DNA from: Celeribacter litoreus
GTDB lineage: Bacteria > Pseudomonadota > Alphaproteobacteria > Rhodobacterales > Rhodobacteraceae
Length of the DNA stretch: 64,000 nucleotides
Assembly: GCF_020165855.1 (NCBI RefSeq)
Contig: NZ_JAIUFY010000014.1
Coordinates: forward strand, 62,001 to 126,000
Direction of reading: 5' to 3'
How positions within the stretch are numbered: position 1 is the stretch's first letter; the number at the start of each line of letters is the position of its first letter. Positions 1 to 8,393 of the stretch are shown here, piece by piece. The notes beneath the pieces are model-generated. The model was not told the DNA's origin. It worked only from the letters and a program-made list of their open reading frames with translations, and made no database searches. The position numbers and the translations under genes were made by a program.

Positions 1-1097
1 TCCCTGTCTCCGCAACATATCAGATCGCGGGGCAGGAGATTTGGACGCATGCTCTCGGGCCTTATGTCCCGTCGCCCGCGCTTCATCTGACCAAGCCTCT
101 GCCTGTGCTCGATCTCGAGGCCGAAATGTTGATGGATCTTCGCCCTGTGATGGCCCTCGCGGGATTGCAGGGCGGGATGGCGGCGGCGCTCGCGCTCGTG
201 TTTGCGGCCTCGCTCTTTTTCGCGATGGAACGGCGTCGCACCCTCGCAGAAGCGAACACCCGCCTTGAAGCCCGTGTTGCGGCGCGGACCGAGGCCCTCG
301 AGATTGCGAACCGCGAACTGTTGCGAGAGGTGGCGGAACGTGAGGAGGCGGAAGCGCGGCTCAAACGCGCGCAGGCCGATCTCGTGCAGGCCGGTAAACT
401 TTCCGCGCTGGGCGAGATGTCGGCGGGGATCAGCCACGAATTGAACCAGCCCCTGATGGCGATCCGGTCTTTTGCGGAGAATGCTCAGGCCTTCCTCGAT
501 CGCGACAAGCCCGACCGCGCTGCCGATAACCTCGGGCGCATTTCCGAACTTGCCCGCCGGATGGGGCGGATCATCAAGAACCTGCGCGCCTTCGCTCGGC
601 AGGACACAGAGAGCCTCACCAATGTCGATCTCACTGCTGTGGTTGAGGCCGCGCTCGAGATGACACAGAGCAAAATTTCGCGTGGGGATGTGACGCTCGA
701 CTGGACGCCCAATGGTCCGGTTTGGGTGCGTGGCGGTGAAGTGCGGCTTCAGCAGGTCGTCATGAACCTCCTGTCCAACGCCGTCGATGCGACGCAGGGC
801 TGTGAGGAGAAAACGGTCTCTATCCGCATCGAGCCGGGCGATCCGGTGCGGATCACGGTGGCGGACACGGGGCCGGGGATTTCGGAGCCGGAAAAGATTT
901 TCGATCCGTTCTACACCACGAAGGAAGTCGGTGCTGCGCAAGGGATGGGCCTTGGGCTGTCCATTTCCTACGGGTTGGTGCAGAGCTTTGGCGGACGTAT
1001 CCGTGGAGCCAACCGACCCGAGGGCGGGGCAGAGTTTACAATCGAATTACAGCCCGCAGAGGCACGCATGGAGGTCCAAGACGATGGCACATATTGA
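1..1097 (+). CDS. dctB: C4-dicarboxylate sensor histidine kinase DctB, 3' part
   Basis: The reading frame is open to the first base of the window, so the N-terminal part is missing. What remains is the end of a periplasmic sensor region, a membrane segment (around bases 160-225), a short coiled-coil linker and a complete kinase core. The H box reads SHELNQP, with the phospho-acceptor His codon at 435-437. The N box (NLLSNAVDA), the G1 box (DTGPGI), the F box (DPFYTTK) and the G2 box (GMGLGLS) follow in the usual order. In this family the kinase sits in the inner membrane, senses external C4-dicarboxylates and phosphorylates DctD. The stop overlaps the start of dctD by 14 bases, which points to translational coupling. 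The dctPQM genes about 4 kb downstream support the substrate assignment. Confidence 0.9.
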   Translation, partial: PVSATYQIAGQEIWTHALGPYVPSPALHLTKPLPVLDLEAEMLMDLRPVMALAGLQGGMAAALALVFAASLFFAMERRRTLAEANTRLEARVAARTEALEIANRELLREVAEREEAEARLKRAQADLVQAGKLSALGEMSAGISHELNQPLMAIRSFAENAQAFLDRDKPDRAADNLGRISELARRMGRIIKNLRAFARQDTESLTNVDLTAVVEAALEMTQSKISRGDVTLDWTPNGPVWVRGGEVRLQQVVMNLLSNAVDATQGCEEKTVSIRIEPGDPVRITVADTGPGISEPEKIFDPFYTTKEVGAAQGMGLGLSISYGLVQSFGGRIRGANRPEGGAEFTIELQPAEARMEVQDDGTY

Positions 1098-2316
1098 GCG
1101 CGTTCTCCTCGTGGATGACGATGCCTCCGTGCGGGAGGCGCTCGGGCAGACGCTTGAACTGGCCGATCTCGCGCCGACGCTGGCGGGCAGCTATATCGAA
1201 GCGAAGGACCACATTTCGCGAACTTTTCCGGGGGTGGTCGTGACTGATATCCGGATGCCGGGCAAAGACGGGTTCGCCCTCTTGGAATTTGCCCAAAGCG
1301 TCGATCCGGAACTTCCTGTGATCCTGCTCACCGGAGAGGGCGACGTGCCCATGGCCGTGCGCGGGATTTCGTCGGGGGCGTTTGATTTCCTCGAAAAGCC
1401 CTGCGCGCCGAGTGATCTGATTGCCGTGGTCGAAAAGGCGCTCAAGACCCGTGCGCTTGTCTTGGAAAACCGTCGTCTCAAACGTCAGGTTGAACAGGGC
1501 GATGCCGCAGCACGTCTGCTCCGCGGCACCTCCGAGATTTCGCGCAAAATGCGAGAGGCTGCCCGCACGGTGGCGCGGTCCGGTTCCGATGTGTTGGTCA
1601 CGGGCGAACCGGGAGTTGGCACTGCGAAAATGGCGGAGGTCGTGCATCTTCTGTCGGCGGGTTCCATGGCGCCGTTCTTTAAATTTTCGGCTTCTGCCCT
1701 CACGCCCGAGAGTCTTGCACAGGCGTTCGAGCGCGCGCAGGGCGGGTCTGTTTTTATTGACGAGATCGCCCAGCTGTCCAGTCCTGCGCAATTCGCTCTG
1801 CTGGAGCTTTTGGAAGGCCATGACCGCCCGCGCCTGATTGCGGGCACTTATGCCGATCTCGGACAGGAGGCAGCAGAAGGACACTTCTCGCCGGACCTTT
1901 TCTACAGGCTCGAGGCCGCCGTGATCCGCATCCCGCCGCTGCGCGAACGGCGTGAGGATATTCCGGTTCTCTTTCGCCACTACGTCGATATTGCCTGCGA
2001 ACAAAGCGACCTGCCCGTGCCGGAAATCACGCCGGACGTCATCGCGCGATTGATTTCACAGGATTGGCCGGGAAACGCGCGCTCGCTCATGAATGCGGCG
2101 ATGCGCTTTGCCATGGGGCTTACGGAAGGGGAGTCGCAAGAGGAGCTTGGCCTCGCCGAGCAACTTGCGCAGGTCGAACGCAGTCTCCTGATCGCCGCGC
2201 TTCAGCGCCACAGCGGCAACGCCACCGAGGCCGCCAAGGGGCTCAAACTCCCGCGTAAGACGTTCTATGACAAGCTCACGCGACATGGCGTGAAGGCAGA
2301 GCTTTATCGCGCCTGA
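1084..2316 (+). CDS. dctD: DctD-type response regulator, NtrC family with degenerate AAA+ domain
   Basis: 410 residues from the ATG inside the dctB end. Residues 1-120 form a receiver domain with acidic pocket DDD at 11-13, phospho-acceptor Asp55 (VTDIRMPG) and Lys105. Residues about 145-345 resemble an NtrC AAA+ domain. Its Walker A is altered (GEPGVGTA at 174-181, with Thr where the catalytic Lys should be). The whole stretch carrying the sigma54-contacting GAFTGA loop is absent: PESLAQAFERAQGG runs straight into Walker B (FIDEIAQL). A Fis-type helix-turn-helix closes the protein (around 370-405). Family knowledge: DctD normally activates dicarboxylate uptake genes with sigma54. Inference: this one probably works with the sigma70 holoenzyme, as NtrC of Rhodobacter capsulatus does. 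The likely target is dctPQM. Confidence 0.88.
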   Translation: MAHIERVLLVDDDASVREALGQTLELADLAPTLAGSYIEAKDHISRTFPGVVVTDIRMPGKDGFALLEFAQSVDPELPVILLTGEGDVPMAVRGISSGAFDFLEKPCAPSDLIAVVEKALKTRALVLENRRLKRQVEQGDAAARLLRGTSEISRKMREAARTVARSGSDVLVTGEPGVGTAKMAEVVHLLSAGSMAPFFKFSASALTPESLAQAFERAQGGSVFIDEIAQLSSPAQFALLELLEGHDRPRLIAGTYADLGQEAAEGHFSPDLFYRLEAAVIRIPPLRERREDIPVLFRHYVDIACEQSDLPVPEITPDVIARLISQDWPGNARSLMNAAMRFAMGLTEGESQEELGLAEQLAQVERSLLIAALQRHSGNATEAAKGLKLPRKTFYDKLTRHGVKAELYRA

Positions 2317-2594
2317 AGCAGCTGTGCATCAATAGAAGAGTTCTGACCAAGACGCTTTTGCAGGCGGATTTTGGTGTGCGAAAATGCGTGCACTTATCCG
2401 GTTTCGTGTGATTATTTTTCCTCACATTATGTGAAATATTGACCCTGATCATCCATTTGTCTCCCCGATTGTGATATATATTCATAAAAGTAAATTTAAT
2501 GATAATTTGCGCGTGACGATGAGGTGCGTGCGCGAGACCTGAAAGGCGACGATGAGACATCGGGTCTTTGGGGGGGACAAAAATGGAGGAACTC
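2317..2594. promoter_or_regulatory. Intergenic region with AT-rich promoter zone
   Basis: The 278 bases between dctD and the outer-membrane protein gene are markedly AT-rich from about 2400 to 2515, unlike the coding DNA around them. A perfect inverted repeat TCACA-TTA-TGTGA lies at 2422-2434. I see no T-tract terminator after dctD. The ribosome site GGAGGA at 2585-2590 serves the next gene. The region probably holds a regulated promoter, but I cannot assign the factor. Confidence 0.4.
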
Positions 2595-4796
2595 ATGAAC
2601 GCCAAATTGCTCAAACTCACCACTGCGTCGGCCGCGCTTTTCGCGCTGGTCGGGACGCCGGTTCTCGCAGGCGCGTTTGATGCGTCGCCGGTGATTGATG
2701 TGACCGGCGACGGGTATGTGTTCGCTGATCCTGAGGAGGGCGTGCTCCCTCCGGGGATCAAATCCATCACCGAAGAGCCGGGCGCGGAATATCCGAATAC
2801 GGAAAACCCGCAGGGCGTGCTGAACTGCCTGATGGCCTCCAACCCTGATCTGCTCTGCAACGCCCCGAGCGGCTCCGGCAAGCGGATCAAAACGCGGCTG
2901 ACCGGCAAAGACGGGATGGACATCTCGCTGAGCACCGAAAGCACGGGGGATGTCACGGAATATTACTTCTTCGGCAAAACCTCCAACCTCTCTGGCGCAC
3001 GGATGACGGGATACCAGCTCGAGATTGGGACAGGGACGGGGGATGATTTTACTGCGTTCACAACCAATGACCCGACTTTTGCAGCTCTGTTTGATGTCGA
3101 GTTCACTGACGGGAGTTTTAACCTGCCCGACGGCCTGTTCGGCGACGGCGGACAGGAAAGCGATGCCGGTTTCTTTGATGATGCGTCTCAGGCAGAGATG
3201 AACACCGATACCCTCACTGCCGCGCTCATCGAACTCGGCGAGATTTCGAGCAATGCGGTTTACACGGCGCTCTTCGGGAACGGGTATCTCGACGACTCGC
3301 AAATTCCGGATGGCTACTTCTTCGATGTCACCGATTATGAGGTCGATGCCGATGAGCCGGCGCTCCTCGCGTGGTATAACGTGAGCGAGGGGGCTTGGGT
3401 CTATGGCAATGTAGACGACGAGGTTGTCACCTATGCTGAGGCCGAATTCGGGTTCGATATCGGCTATGTCGCGGGCGGCGAGGTTCCTGCGGATGTCGTC
3501 GCGGCACTCGAAGCCAACGGTCTCTTCGAGGTCGATGCGATTGAGGATCTTCGCAACCTCAACCTGAACTTCATGATCGAACTTGGCGATGTGGCGGGCA
3601 ATCAGGTCACATTGCGCCTGACGCCTGTCTTCTCGCAACTCGTGTCCGAGACCTACACCGAGTATCAGTTCAAGATCGCGGGCATGCTCGATGCGGCGGC
3701 GGAAATCCCGTATCTCGACACAGGAAACGCAGCGCTCTACGGCTCAGCAGTCACTGGGTTGCTCGCACTCGATGAAGCAGCGCAACTGGACGCCCTCGAG
3801 AGCGTCGGGTTCAGCTTCCTCGGAGGCTATGGCGCGCTTGGCTATGATCTCGGTCGCGGGTTTGTTTCCGCACTGCCGGATCGCGCAGTCGAGTTCTCGA
3901 ATGACGGGGCGACGCTCTCCACGCGCAACATGCTCGACAGTTGGTCCATCGGCGAAATGAGCTATGGCTTTGTCAGCGCACAGTCCAGCATGTCGAGCTA
4001 TGACGCGACCCTCAATGGCGTTGGCTATGATACCGACGCTGTGACCTTCACCGGCGGTATTGAGTGGCAGGTCGATCCGTCGCTCTCTTGGGGTGTGATG
4101 CTCGGTGGCGGCAATGGCTCTGTCGAAGCAGACGGGAACCGTGGCACCATTGATATGGATGGCGTTGGTATCGGTTTGTTCGCCCGCAAGGCCTTTGGGA
4201 CCGGTGGGACCATGACCGGTGTGATTGGCTATCAGGCGCTGACATTCGACAGCACCCGCGAAGTGCTGAGCGGCACGGCCTTGGCGACAACGGCCCTCGG
4301 CGAGACCGACGGCTCGCAAATATTTGCGGCGCTTTCGGCGGACTACACCTACCGGAACGGGGCCTTCACCTATGGTCCGCGTGCTTCGCTCGAATACTAC
4401 AAGCAAAGCGTCGATGCCTATGACGAAACGGGGGCAGGGGCCTGGAACCTCTCCGTTGGCAAGCAGAACAGCGAAACGCTCATTGCCTCCGCCGGCTTCT
4501 GGGGCGAATACGAGCTGCCGTTCTCGGCACAGGATACCCGTCTGACGGGTGGGCTGTCGCTCAATTCTTCGGCGGGCGACAACGATGCTGTGAGCGTTGG
4601 CTTGGTCGGTCTCTTTGATACGGCCCTTCCTGTGGACGGGTTCGACGATCAATGGATCGGTGTTGATTTCGGCGTCTCGACCACGCTTGCCTCTGGTGCA
4701 TCGGGGTCGAGCACTCTGAGTGCCGGATACCACGGGGCCTTCGGGGACGGGTATGAGAGCCACGGTCTCGAGGTCTCTTTCAACGTCGCGTTCTGA
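2595..4796 (+). CDS. Secreted protein with C-terminal autotransporter beta-barrel
   Basis: 733 residues. The ATG at 2595 is chosen over the in-frame ATG at 2583 because GGAGGA sits five bases before it and a clean signal peptide follows (MNAKLLKLTT, then a hydrophobic core ending near ALA/AGA at residue 24). Residues about 30-430 are an acidic, Gly/Asp-rich passenger that I do not recognise with certainty; the segment with TGYQLEIGTG recalls 'choice-of-anchor' secreted domains. From about residue 440 to the end, alternating short beta strands and a terminal aromatic residue (SFNVAF) fit an autotransporter barrel inserted in the outer membrane. It lies between dctBD and dctPQM, so co-regulation with dicarboxylate uptake is possible but unproven. 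A strong terminator follows. It could instead be a surface adhesin unrelated to transport. Confidence 0.75.
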   Translation: MNAKLLKLTTASAALFALVGTPVLAGAFDASPVIDVTGDGYVFADPEEGVLPPGIKSITEEPGAEYPNTENPQGVLNCLMASNPDLLCNAPSGSGKRIKTRLTGKDGMDISLSTESTGDVTEYYFFGKTSNLSGARMTGYQLEIGTGTGDDFTAFTTNDPTFAALFDVEFTDGSFNLPDGLFGDGGQESDAGFFDDASQAEMNTDTLTAALIELGEISSNAVYTALFGNGYLDDSQIPDGYFFDVTDYEVDADEPALLAWYNVSEGAWVYGNVDDEVVTYAEAEFGFDIGYVAGGEVPADVVAALEANGLFEVDAIEDLRNLNLNFMIELGDVAGNQVTLRLTPVFSQLVSETYTEYQFKIAGMLDAAAEIPYLDTGNAALYGSAVTGLLALDEAAQLDALESVGFSFLGGYGALGYDLGRGFVSALPDRAVEFSNDGATLSTRNMLDSWSIGEMSYGFVSAQSSMSSYDATLNGVGYDTDAVTFTGGIEWQVDPSLSWGVMLGGGNGSVEADGNRGTIDMDGVGIGLFARKAFGTGGTMTGVIGYQALTFDSTREVLSGTALATTALGETDGSQIFAALSADYTYRNGAFTYGPRASLEYYKQSVDAYDETGAGAWNLSVGKQNSETLIASAGFWGEYELPFSAQDTRLTGGLSLNSSAGDNDAVSVGLVGLFDTALPVDGFDDQWIGVDFGVSTTLASGASGSSTLSAGYHGAFGDGYESHGLEVSFNVAF

Positions 4797-4816
4797 AATC
4801 CCGAGTTGTGGGGAGA

Positions 4817-4846
4817 GGGCGGTGCAGCAATGCGCCGCCCTTTTTT
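4817..4846 (+). terminator. Intrinsic terminator after the autotransporter gene
   Basis: GGGCGGTGC pairs with GCGCCGCCC (one G-T wobble) around a six-base loop and is followed by six T residues. It lies about 20 bases after the stop codon and isolates this gene from dctPQM. Confidence 0.85.
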
Positions 4847-4880
4847 GCTGCCATCGGACTAAAATGATTTGAGTCGCAGT

Positions 4881-4931
4881 GTGTGGAAAGTCGCACACAC
4901 GCAAATTTGCCCCGTGCGGGAAATCGCACAC
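4881..4931 (+). promoter_or_regulatory. Tandem palindromic operator upstream of dctP, candidate DctD sites
   Basis: Two 18-base imperfect palindromes, GTGTGGAAAGTCGCACAC at 4881-4898 and GTGCGGGAAATCGCACAC at 4914-4931, match at 15 of 18 positions. Their starts are 33 bases apart, about three helical turns, so both face the same side of the DNA. They lie upstream of a sigma70-like promoter, as expected for an activator. The neighbouring dctD makes DctD the first candidate; this is inference. Confidence 0.65.
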
Positions 4932-4964
4932 CATGCAATTGCAGCATAGCTGATATGCGGCGCG

Positions 4965-4992
4965 TGCGCAGTTTACAATTTTGAAATATAAC
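4965..4992 (+). promoter_or_regulatory. Candidate dctP promoter, sigma70-like
   Basis: TATAAC at 4987-4992 is a good -10 element; TGCGCA at 4965-4970 is a weak -35 with a 16-base spacer. A weak -35 fits an activated promoter. The two operators would be centred roughly 75 and 110 bases upstream of the start point. I found no TGGCAC-N5-TTGC sigma54 element in this gap. Confidence 0.4.
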
Positions 4993-5135
4993 GGAAATTC
5001 AGAAATATTCAGTTTTTTCTAACCTCCCCTTGATGCGCAAAGCCTCCCTCTGTTTTCTCCAGTCCGAGGGCGACGGGAGGCGTTCATCCCCCTCCATCGC
5101 TAAACATTGTTGATTTCATGACAGGGAGGACACCC

Positions 5136-6137
5136 ATGAAATTTCTCGCAACCGCCGCTACGGCTCTTGCTCTTTCCGTGACTGCAACCGCTGGCTTCGC
5201 AGCCTGCGACGATGGCGAAATGGTCATCAAGTTCAGCCACGTTACCAACACCGACAAACACCCCAAAGGCATCGCCGCGAACCTGTTCATGGAACGCGTG
5301 AACGCCGAGATGGACGGCAAGGTCTGTGTCGAGGTCTACCCGAACTCCACGCTCTACAACGATGACCAGGTTCTCGAAGCCATGCTTCAGGGCGACGTGC
5401 AGATGGCTGCTCCGTCCCTGTCCAAGTTCGAAACCTTCTCCAAAGTCTACCGCATCTTCGACCTGCCCTTCATGTTCAAAAACATGGACGCCGTGGAGGA
5501 GTTCCAATCCTCTGAAGCCGGTCAGAACATGAAAGAAGCCATGGTGCGCCGCGGACTTCTCGGCCTTGGTTTCTGGCACAACGGTCTGAAGCAGTTCTCC
5601 GCGAACAAGCCGCTCATCGAGCCGACGGACGCAGCAGGCCTCAAGTTCCGCGTCCAGCCGTCTGACGTGCTCGTTGCCCAGATGAACGCCCTCGACGCCT
5701 CCCCGCAGCCGATGGCCTTCTCCGAGGTTTATGGCGCGCTGCAAACCGGCGTTGTGGACGGTCAGGAAAACACCTGGTCCAACATCTACGGTCAGAAGTT
5801 CTTCGAGGTTCAGGACGGCATCACCGAAACCAACCACGGTCTTCTGGACTACATGGTTGTGACCTCCGTTGACTGGTGGGAAGGGCTCGACGCCGACATC
5901 CGTGACCAGCTCGCAACCATCATGAATGAAGTCACCGCCGAGCGTAACGCAGCCATCGCAGAAGTGGACGCCGACAACCGTCAGGCCGTGCTCGACGCTG
6001 GTGGCGTGATCCGCGAACTGACCGCTGAGCAGCGTCAGGCATGGGTTGATGTGATGAAACCGGTTTGGGCCGAGTTTGAAGGTGACGTAGGCGCCGACAA
6101 CATCGCCGCCGCACAAGAAATCAACGCCAAGCACTAA
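5136..6137 (+). CDS. dctP: TRAP transporter solute-binding protein DctP
   Basis: 333 residues. The ATG at 5136 has GGGAGGA five bases upstream and starts a typical signal peptide (MKFLATAATA, cleavage near AGFAA). The upstream in-frame ATG at 5118 has no such site. The mature part is a DctP-family periplasmic binding protein: an early IKFSHV strand, an FRVQPSDV segment carrying the family's conserved Arg that binds the substrate carboxylate, and GVVDGQENTWSNI. It binds C4-dicarboxylates such as succinate, malate or fumarate and hands them to DctQM. The first gene of dctPQM, it is separated from dctQ by a set of stem-loops, which could keep the binding protein in excess. Confidence 0.93.
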   Translation: MKFLATAATALALSVTATAGFAACDDGEMVIKFSHVTNTDKHPKGIAANLFMERVNAEMDGKVCVEVYPNSTLYNDDQVLEAMLQGDVQMAAPSLSKFETFSKVYRIFDLPFMFKNMDAVEEFQSSEAGQNMKEAMVRRGLLGLGFWHNGLKQFSANKPLIEPTDAAGLKFRVQPSDVLVAQMNALDASPQPMAFSEVYGALQTGVVDGQENTWSNIYGQKFFEVQDGITETNHGLLDYMVVTSVDWWEGLDADIRDQLATIMNEVTAERNAAIAEVDADNRQAVLDAGGVIRELTAEQRQAWVDVMKPVWAEFEGDVGADNIAAAQEINAKH

Positions 6138-6155
6138 TTTGGTTTGAAACGACTG

Positions 6156-6232
6156 TGCGGCCCTGTCTCCTCGCGGGATGGGGCCGCATCTGCACCCGAC
6201 AACCGGGTGCTCCGGTTCGTGAGGGGCCGGAG
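6156..6232 (+). promoter_or_regulatory. Three stem-loops between dctP and dctQ
   Basis: Consecutive hairpins: TGCGGCCC/GGGCCGCA (6156-6163 with 6181-6188), GCACCCG/CGGGTGC (6192-6198 with 6204-6210) and CTCCGG/CCGGAG (6210-6215 with 6227-6232). None has a T tract, so they look like mRNA stabilising or processing elements rather than terminators. They fill most of the 120-base gap before dctQ. Confidence 0.55.
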
Positions 6233-6257
6233 AGAGGGGCAAAAGGGGTCACTCATC

Positions 6258-6947
6258 ATGACACAATATCAAGACAATCTGCCGAAATCCGCGATGGCGA
6301 AATTCTTCGATGGTCTCGAAGAAAACATCATCGCGCTCATCCTCGGTGTGATGACGCTCATCACCTTTACCAACGTGGTTCTGCGTTACGTGTTTAACCA
6401 TTCCCTGATCTGGGGCCTCGAAGTGGTATTGATCCTCTTCGCGTGGCTCGTGCTTTTGGGGATTTCCTACGGCTTCAAAAAGACATCGCACCTCGGCGTC
6501 GATGCCGTGATCAACGTGCTTCCGCATCGCGGTCAGCGCGTTTTGGCGCTCATCTCTGCTGCGGCCTGTCTAGTCTATGCCGCGCTCCTGATGAAAGGCG
6601 CGTGGGACTACTGGGCCCCGTTTGCGGCGCTTCAGCCGACCGAGGGCCGCTGGTTCCCGCTGGGCTTCACCGAGAACGTCCGCGACCGTGCATTCTACGT
6701 CACCGATCAGGTGCCGATGCTCGGGATTTTCCGCTGGCTCGAAGACGCGATCAACTACGGCGACAGCTATGACAAGCTCCCGCGCGTTGTCCCCTACGCC
6801 ATGATTCCGTTCTCCGCCGCGCTGATCCTTCTGCGCGTGGTTCAGGCCACGATCCGCATCATCGCCGGCAAACAAGCATCCCTGATCGTCTCGCATGAAG
6901 CCGAGGACGAGGTCGAGCGCGTCGCGCACGGCGAATACGAGGAATAA
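6258..6947 (+). CDS. dctQ: TRAP transporter small permease DctQ
   Basis: 229 residues from the ATG at 6258; GGGG lies nine bases before it, and the longer reading frame upstream runs through the dctP-dctQ hairpins. Four hydrophobic segments are visible: ENIIALILGVMTLITFTNVV, LEVVLILFAWLVLLGISYG, VLALISAAACLVYAALLMKG and a last one near residue 190. The loop between the third and fourth segments is long, as in the dicarboxylate DctQ subgroup, and the length matches Rhodobacter DctQ. It forms the inner-membrane complex with DctM. Only five bases separate it from dctM. Confidence 0.92.
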   Translation: MTQYQDNLPKSAMAKFFDGLEENIIALILGVMTLITFTNVVLRYVFNHSLIWGLEVVLILFAWLVLLGISYGFKKTSHLGVDAVINVLPHRGQRVLALISAAACLVYAALLMKGAWDYWAPFAALQPTEGRWFPLGFTENVRDRAFYVTDQVPMLGIFRWLEDAINYGDSYDKLPRVVPYAMIPFSAALILLRVVQATIRIIAGKQASLIVSHEAEDEVERVAHGEYEE

Positions 6948-6952
6948 CAACA

Positions 6953-8347
6953 ATGGATGTCGTCTTTCTTTTCGCCATGGTGATTGGCCTACTGTTGATC
7001 GGTGTGCCGATCGCGGTTTCGCTCGGCCTGTCTTCCATGATCTTCCTGCTGGCCTTCTCGGACACCTCTCTCGCGTCCGTGGCCCAGTCTCTTTATCAGG
7101 CCATGGCAGGGCACTACACGCTCCTCGCCATCCCGTTCTTCATCCTTGCATCAAGCTTCATGTCGACGGGCGGTGTGGCCAAACGCATCGTGCGCTTTGC
7201 GATCGCCTGTGTGGGCCACTTCCACGGCGGTCTCGCGATTGCAGGTGTGTTCGCCTGTATGATCTTCGCCGCGCTCTCCGGGTCGTCTCCCGCGACCGTG
7301 GTTGCCATCGGTTCCATCGTGATCGCCGCAATGCGTCAAATGGGCTACTCCAAGGACTTCGCCGCAGGCGTCATCGCCAACGCGGGCACCTTGGGCATCC
7401 TGATCCCGCCGTCCATCGTGATGGTGGTCTACGCCTCCGCAACTGACGTCTCTGTGGGCCGTATGTTCCTCGCCGGTGTGATCCCGGGCATCCTCGCAGG
7501 CACCATGCTCATGATCGCGATCTACGTGATTGCGCGGATCAAAAAGCTGCCGAAGGGTGAATGGGCCGGCTGGGGCGAGATTGGTTCCGCCTTCAAAGAC
7601 GCCTTCTGGGGCCTGATGCTCATCGTCATCATCATGGTCGGCATCTACGGTGTTCCGGGCATCACAGGGGCGATCTTCACCCCGACCGAAGCTGCCGCTG
7701 TGGCCTCCGTCTATGCGTTTCTTGTGGCCTCCTTTGTCTACCGTGACATGGGCCCGCTCGCAGACCGCGACGGCACCGGCCCCGTGCCGCTGATGTCGAA
7801 ACCGCATGCGCTCGTGACCGCGTTCTTCCACAAGGACACCCGTCACACCCTGTTCGATGCGGGCAAGCTCACGATCATGCTCATGTTCATCATCGCCAAC
7901 GCGCTGATCCTGAAACACGTGCTGACCGACGAACAAATCCCGCAGCAGATCGCAGAGGCCATGCTCTCCGCAGGCTTTGGCAAGATCATGTTCCTGATCA
8001 TGGTCAACGTGATCCTGCTCATCGGTGGCCAGTTCATGGAACCGTCGGGCCTCATCGTGATCGTCGCACCGCTGGTGTTCCCGATTGCCATCGAACTTGG
8101 CGTCGACCCGATCCACCTCGGCATCATTATGGTCGTGAACATGGAAATCGGCATGATCACCCCGCCAGTTGGCCTCAACCTTTTTGTGACCTCCGGTGTC
8201 GCCGGAATGCCGATGATGGCCGTGGTCCGCGCAGCCCTGCCGTTCCTCGCGATCCTCTTCGTCTTCCTGATCCTCGTCACCTATGTGCCGGCGATCTCGA
8301 CCTTCCTCCCCACCACACTGATGGGGCCGGAGATCATCACGAACTGA
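6953..8347 (+). CDS. dctM: TRAP transporter large permease DctM
   Basis: 464 residues, very hydrophobic throughout, with about twelve to thirteen membrane segments. Recognisable DctM features are LSGSSPATVVAIGSI near residue 105, the GTLGILIPPSIVMVVYA segment near 145, and the C-terminal NMEIGMITPPVGLNLFV. In the family DctM is the ion-coupled transport channel that works with DctQ and the DctP binding protein, driven by a sodium gradient. It is the last gene of the operon, followed by a tetraloop terminator. Confidence 0.95.
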   Translation: MDVVFLFAMVIGLLLIGVPIAVSLGLSSMIFLLAFSDTSLASVAQSLYQAMAGHYTLLAIPFFILASSFMSTGGVAKRIVRFAIACVGHFHGGLAIAGVFACMIFAALSGSSPATVVAIGSIVIAAMRQMGYSKDFAAGVIANAGTLGILIPPSIVMVVYASATDVSVGRMFLAGVIPGILAGTMLMIAIYVIARIKKLPKGEWAGWGEIGSAFKDAFWGLMLIVIIMVGIYGVPGITGAIFTPTEAAAVASVYAFLVASFVYRDMGPLADRDGTGPVPLMSKPHALVTAFFHKDTRHTLFDAGKLTIMLMFIIANALILKHVLTDEQIPQQIAEAMLSAGFGKIMFLIMVNVILLIGGQFMEPSGLIVIVAPLVFPIAIELGVDPIHLGIIMVVNMEIGMITPPVGLNLFVTSGVAGMPMMAVVRAALPFLAILFVFLILVTYVPAISTFLPTTLMGPEIITN

Positions 8348-8352
8348 TAGGG

Positions 8353-8376
8353 GCGGGCCTTCGGGCCCGTCTTTTT
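8353..8376 (+). terminator. Intrinsic terminator after dctM
   Basis: CGGGCC-TTCG-GGCCCG with a stable TTCG tetraloop, followed by CTTTTT. It ends dctPQM just before the convergent trpD. Confidence 0.85.
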
Positions 8377-8393
8377 CGTGATCCAAATACTCA
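8371..8393 (-). repeat. Copy 1 of a 23-base terminator-associated motif
   Basis: Read on the minus strand it begins TGAGTATTTG and ends with CACGAAAAAG. It directly follows the trpD terminator hairpin in the trpD direction. Two other copies are at 31445-31467 and 46293-46315. Its last bases coincide with the T tract of the opposing dctM terminator. Confidence 0.6.

Noticed and set aside
2439-2452. FNR-like TTGACCCTGATCAT upstream of the autotransporter gene
   Set aside because: It matches the TTGAT-N4-ATCAA pattern at eight of ten positions, with a mismatch in each half; too weak to claim oxygen control.
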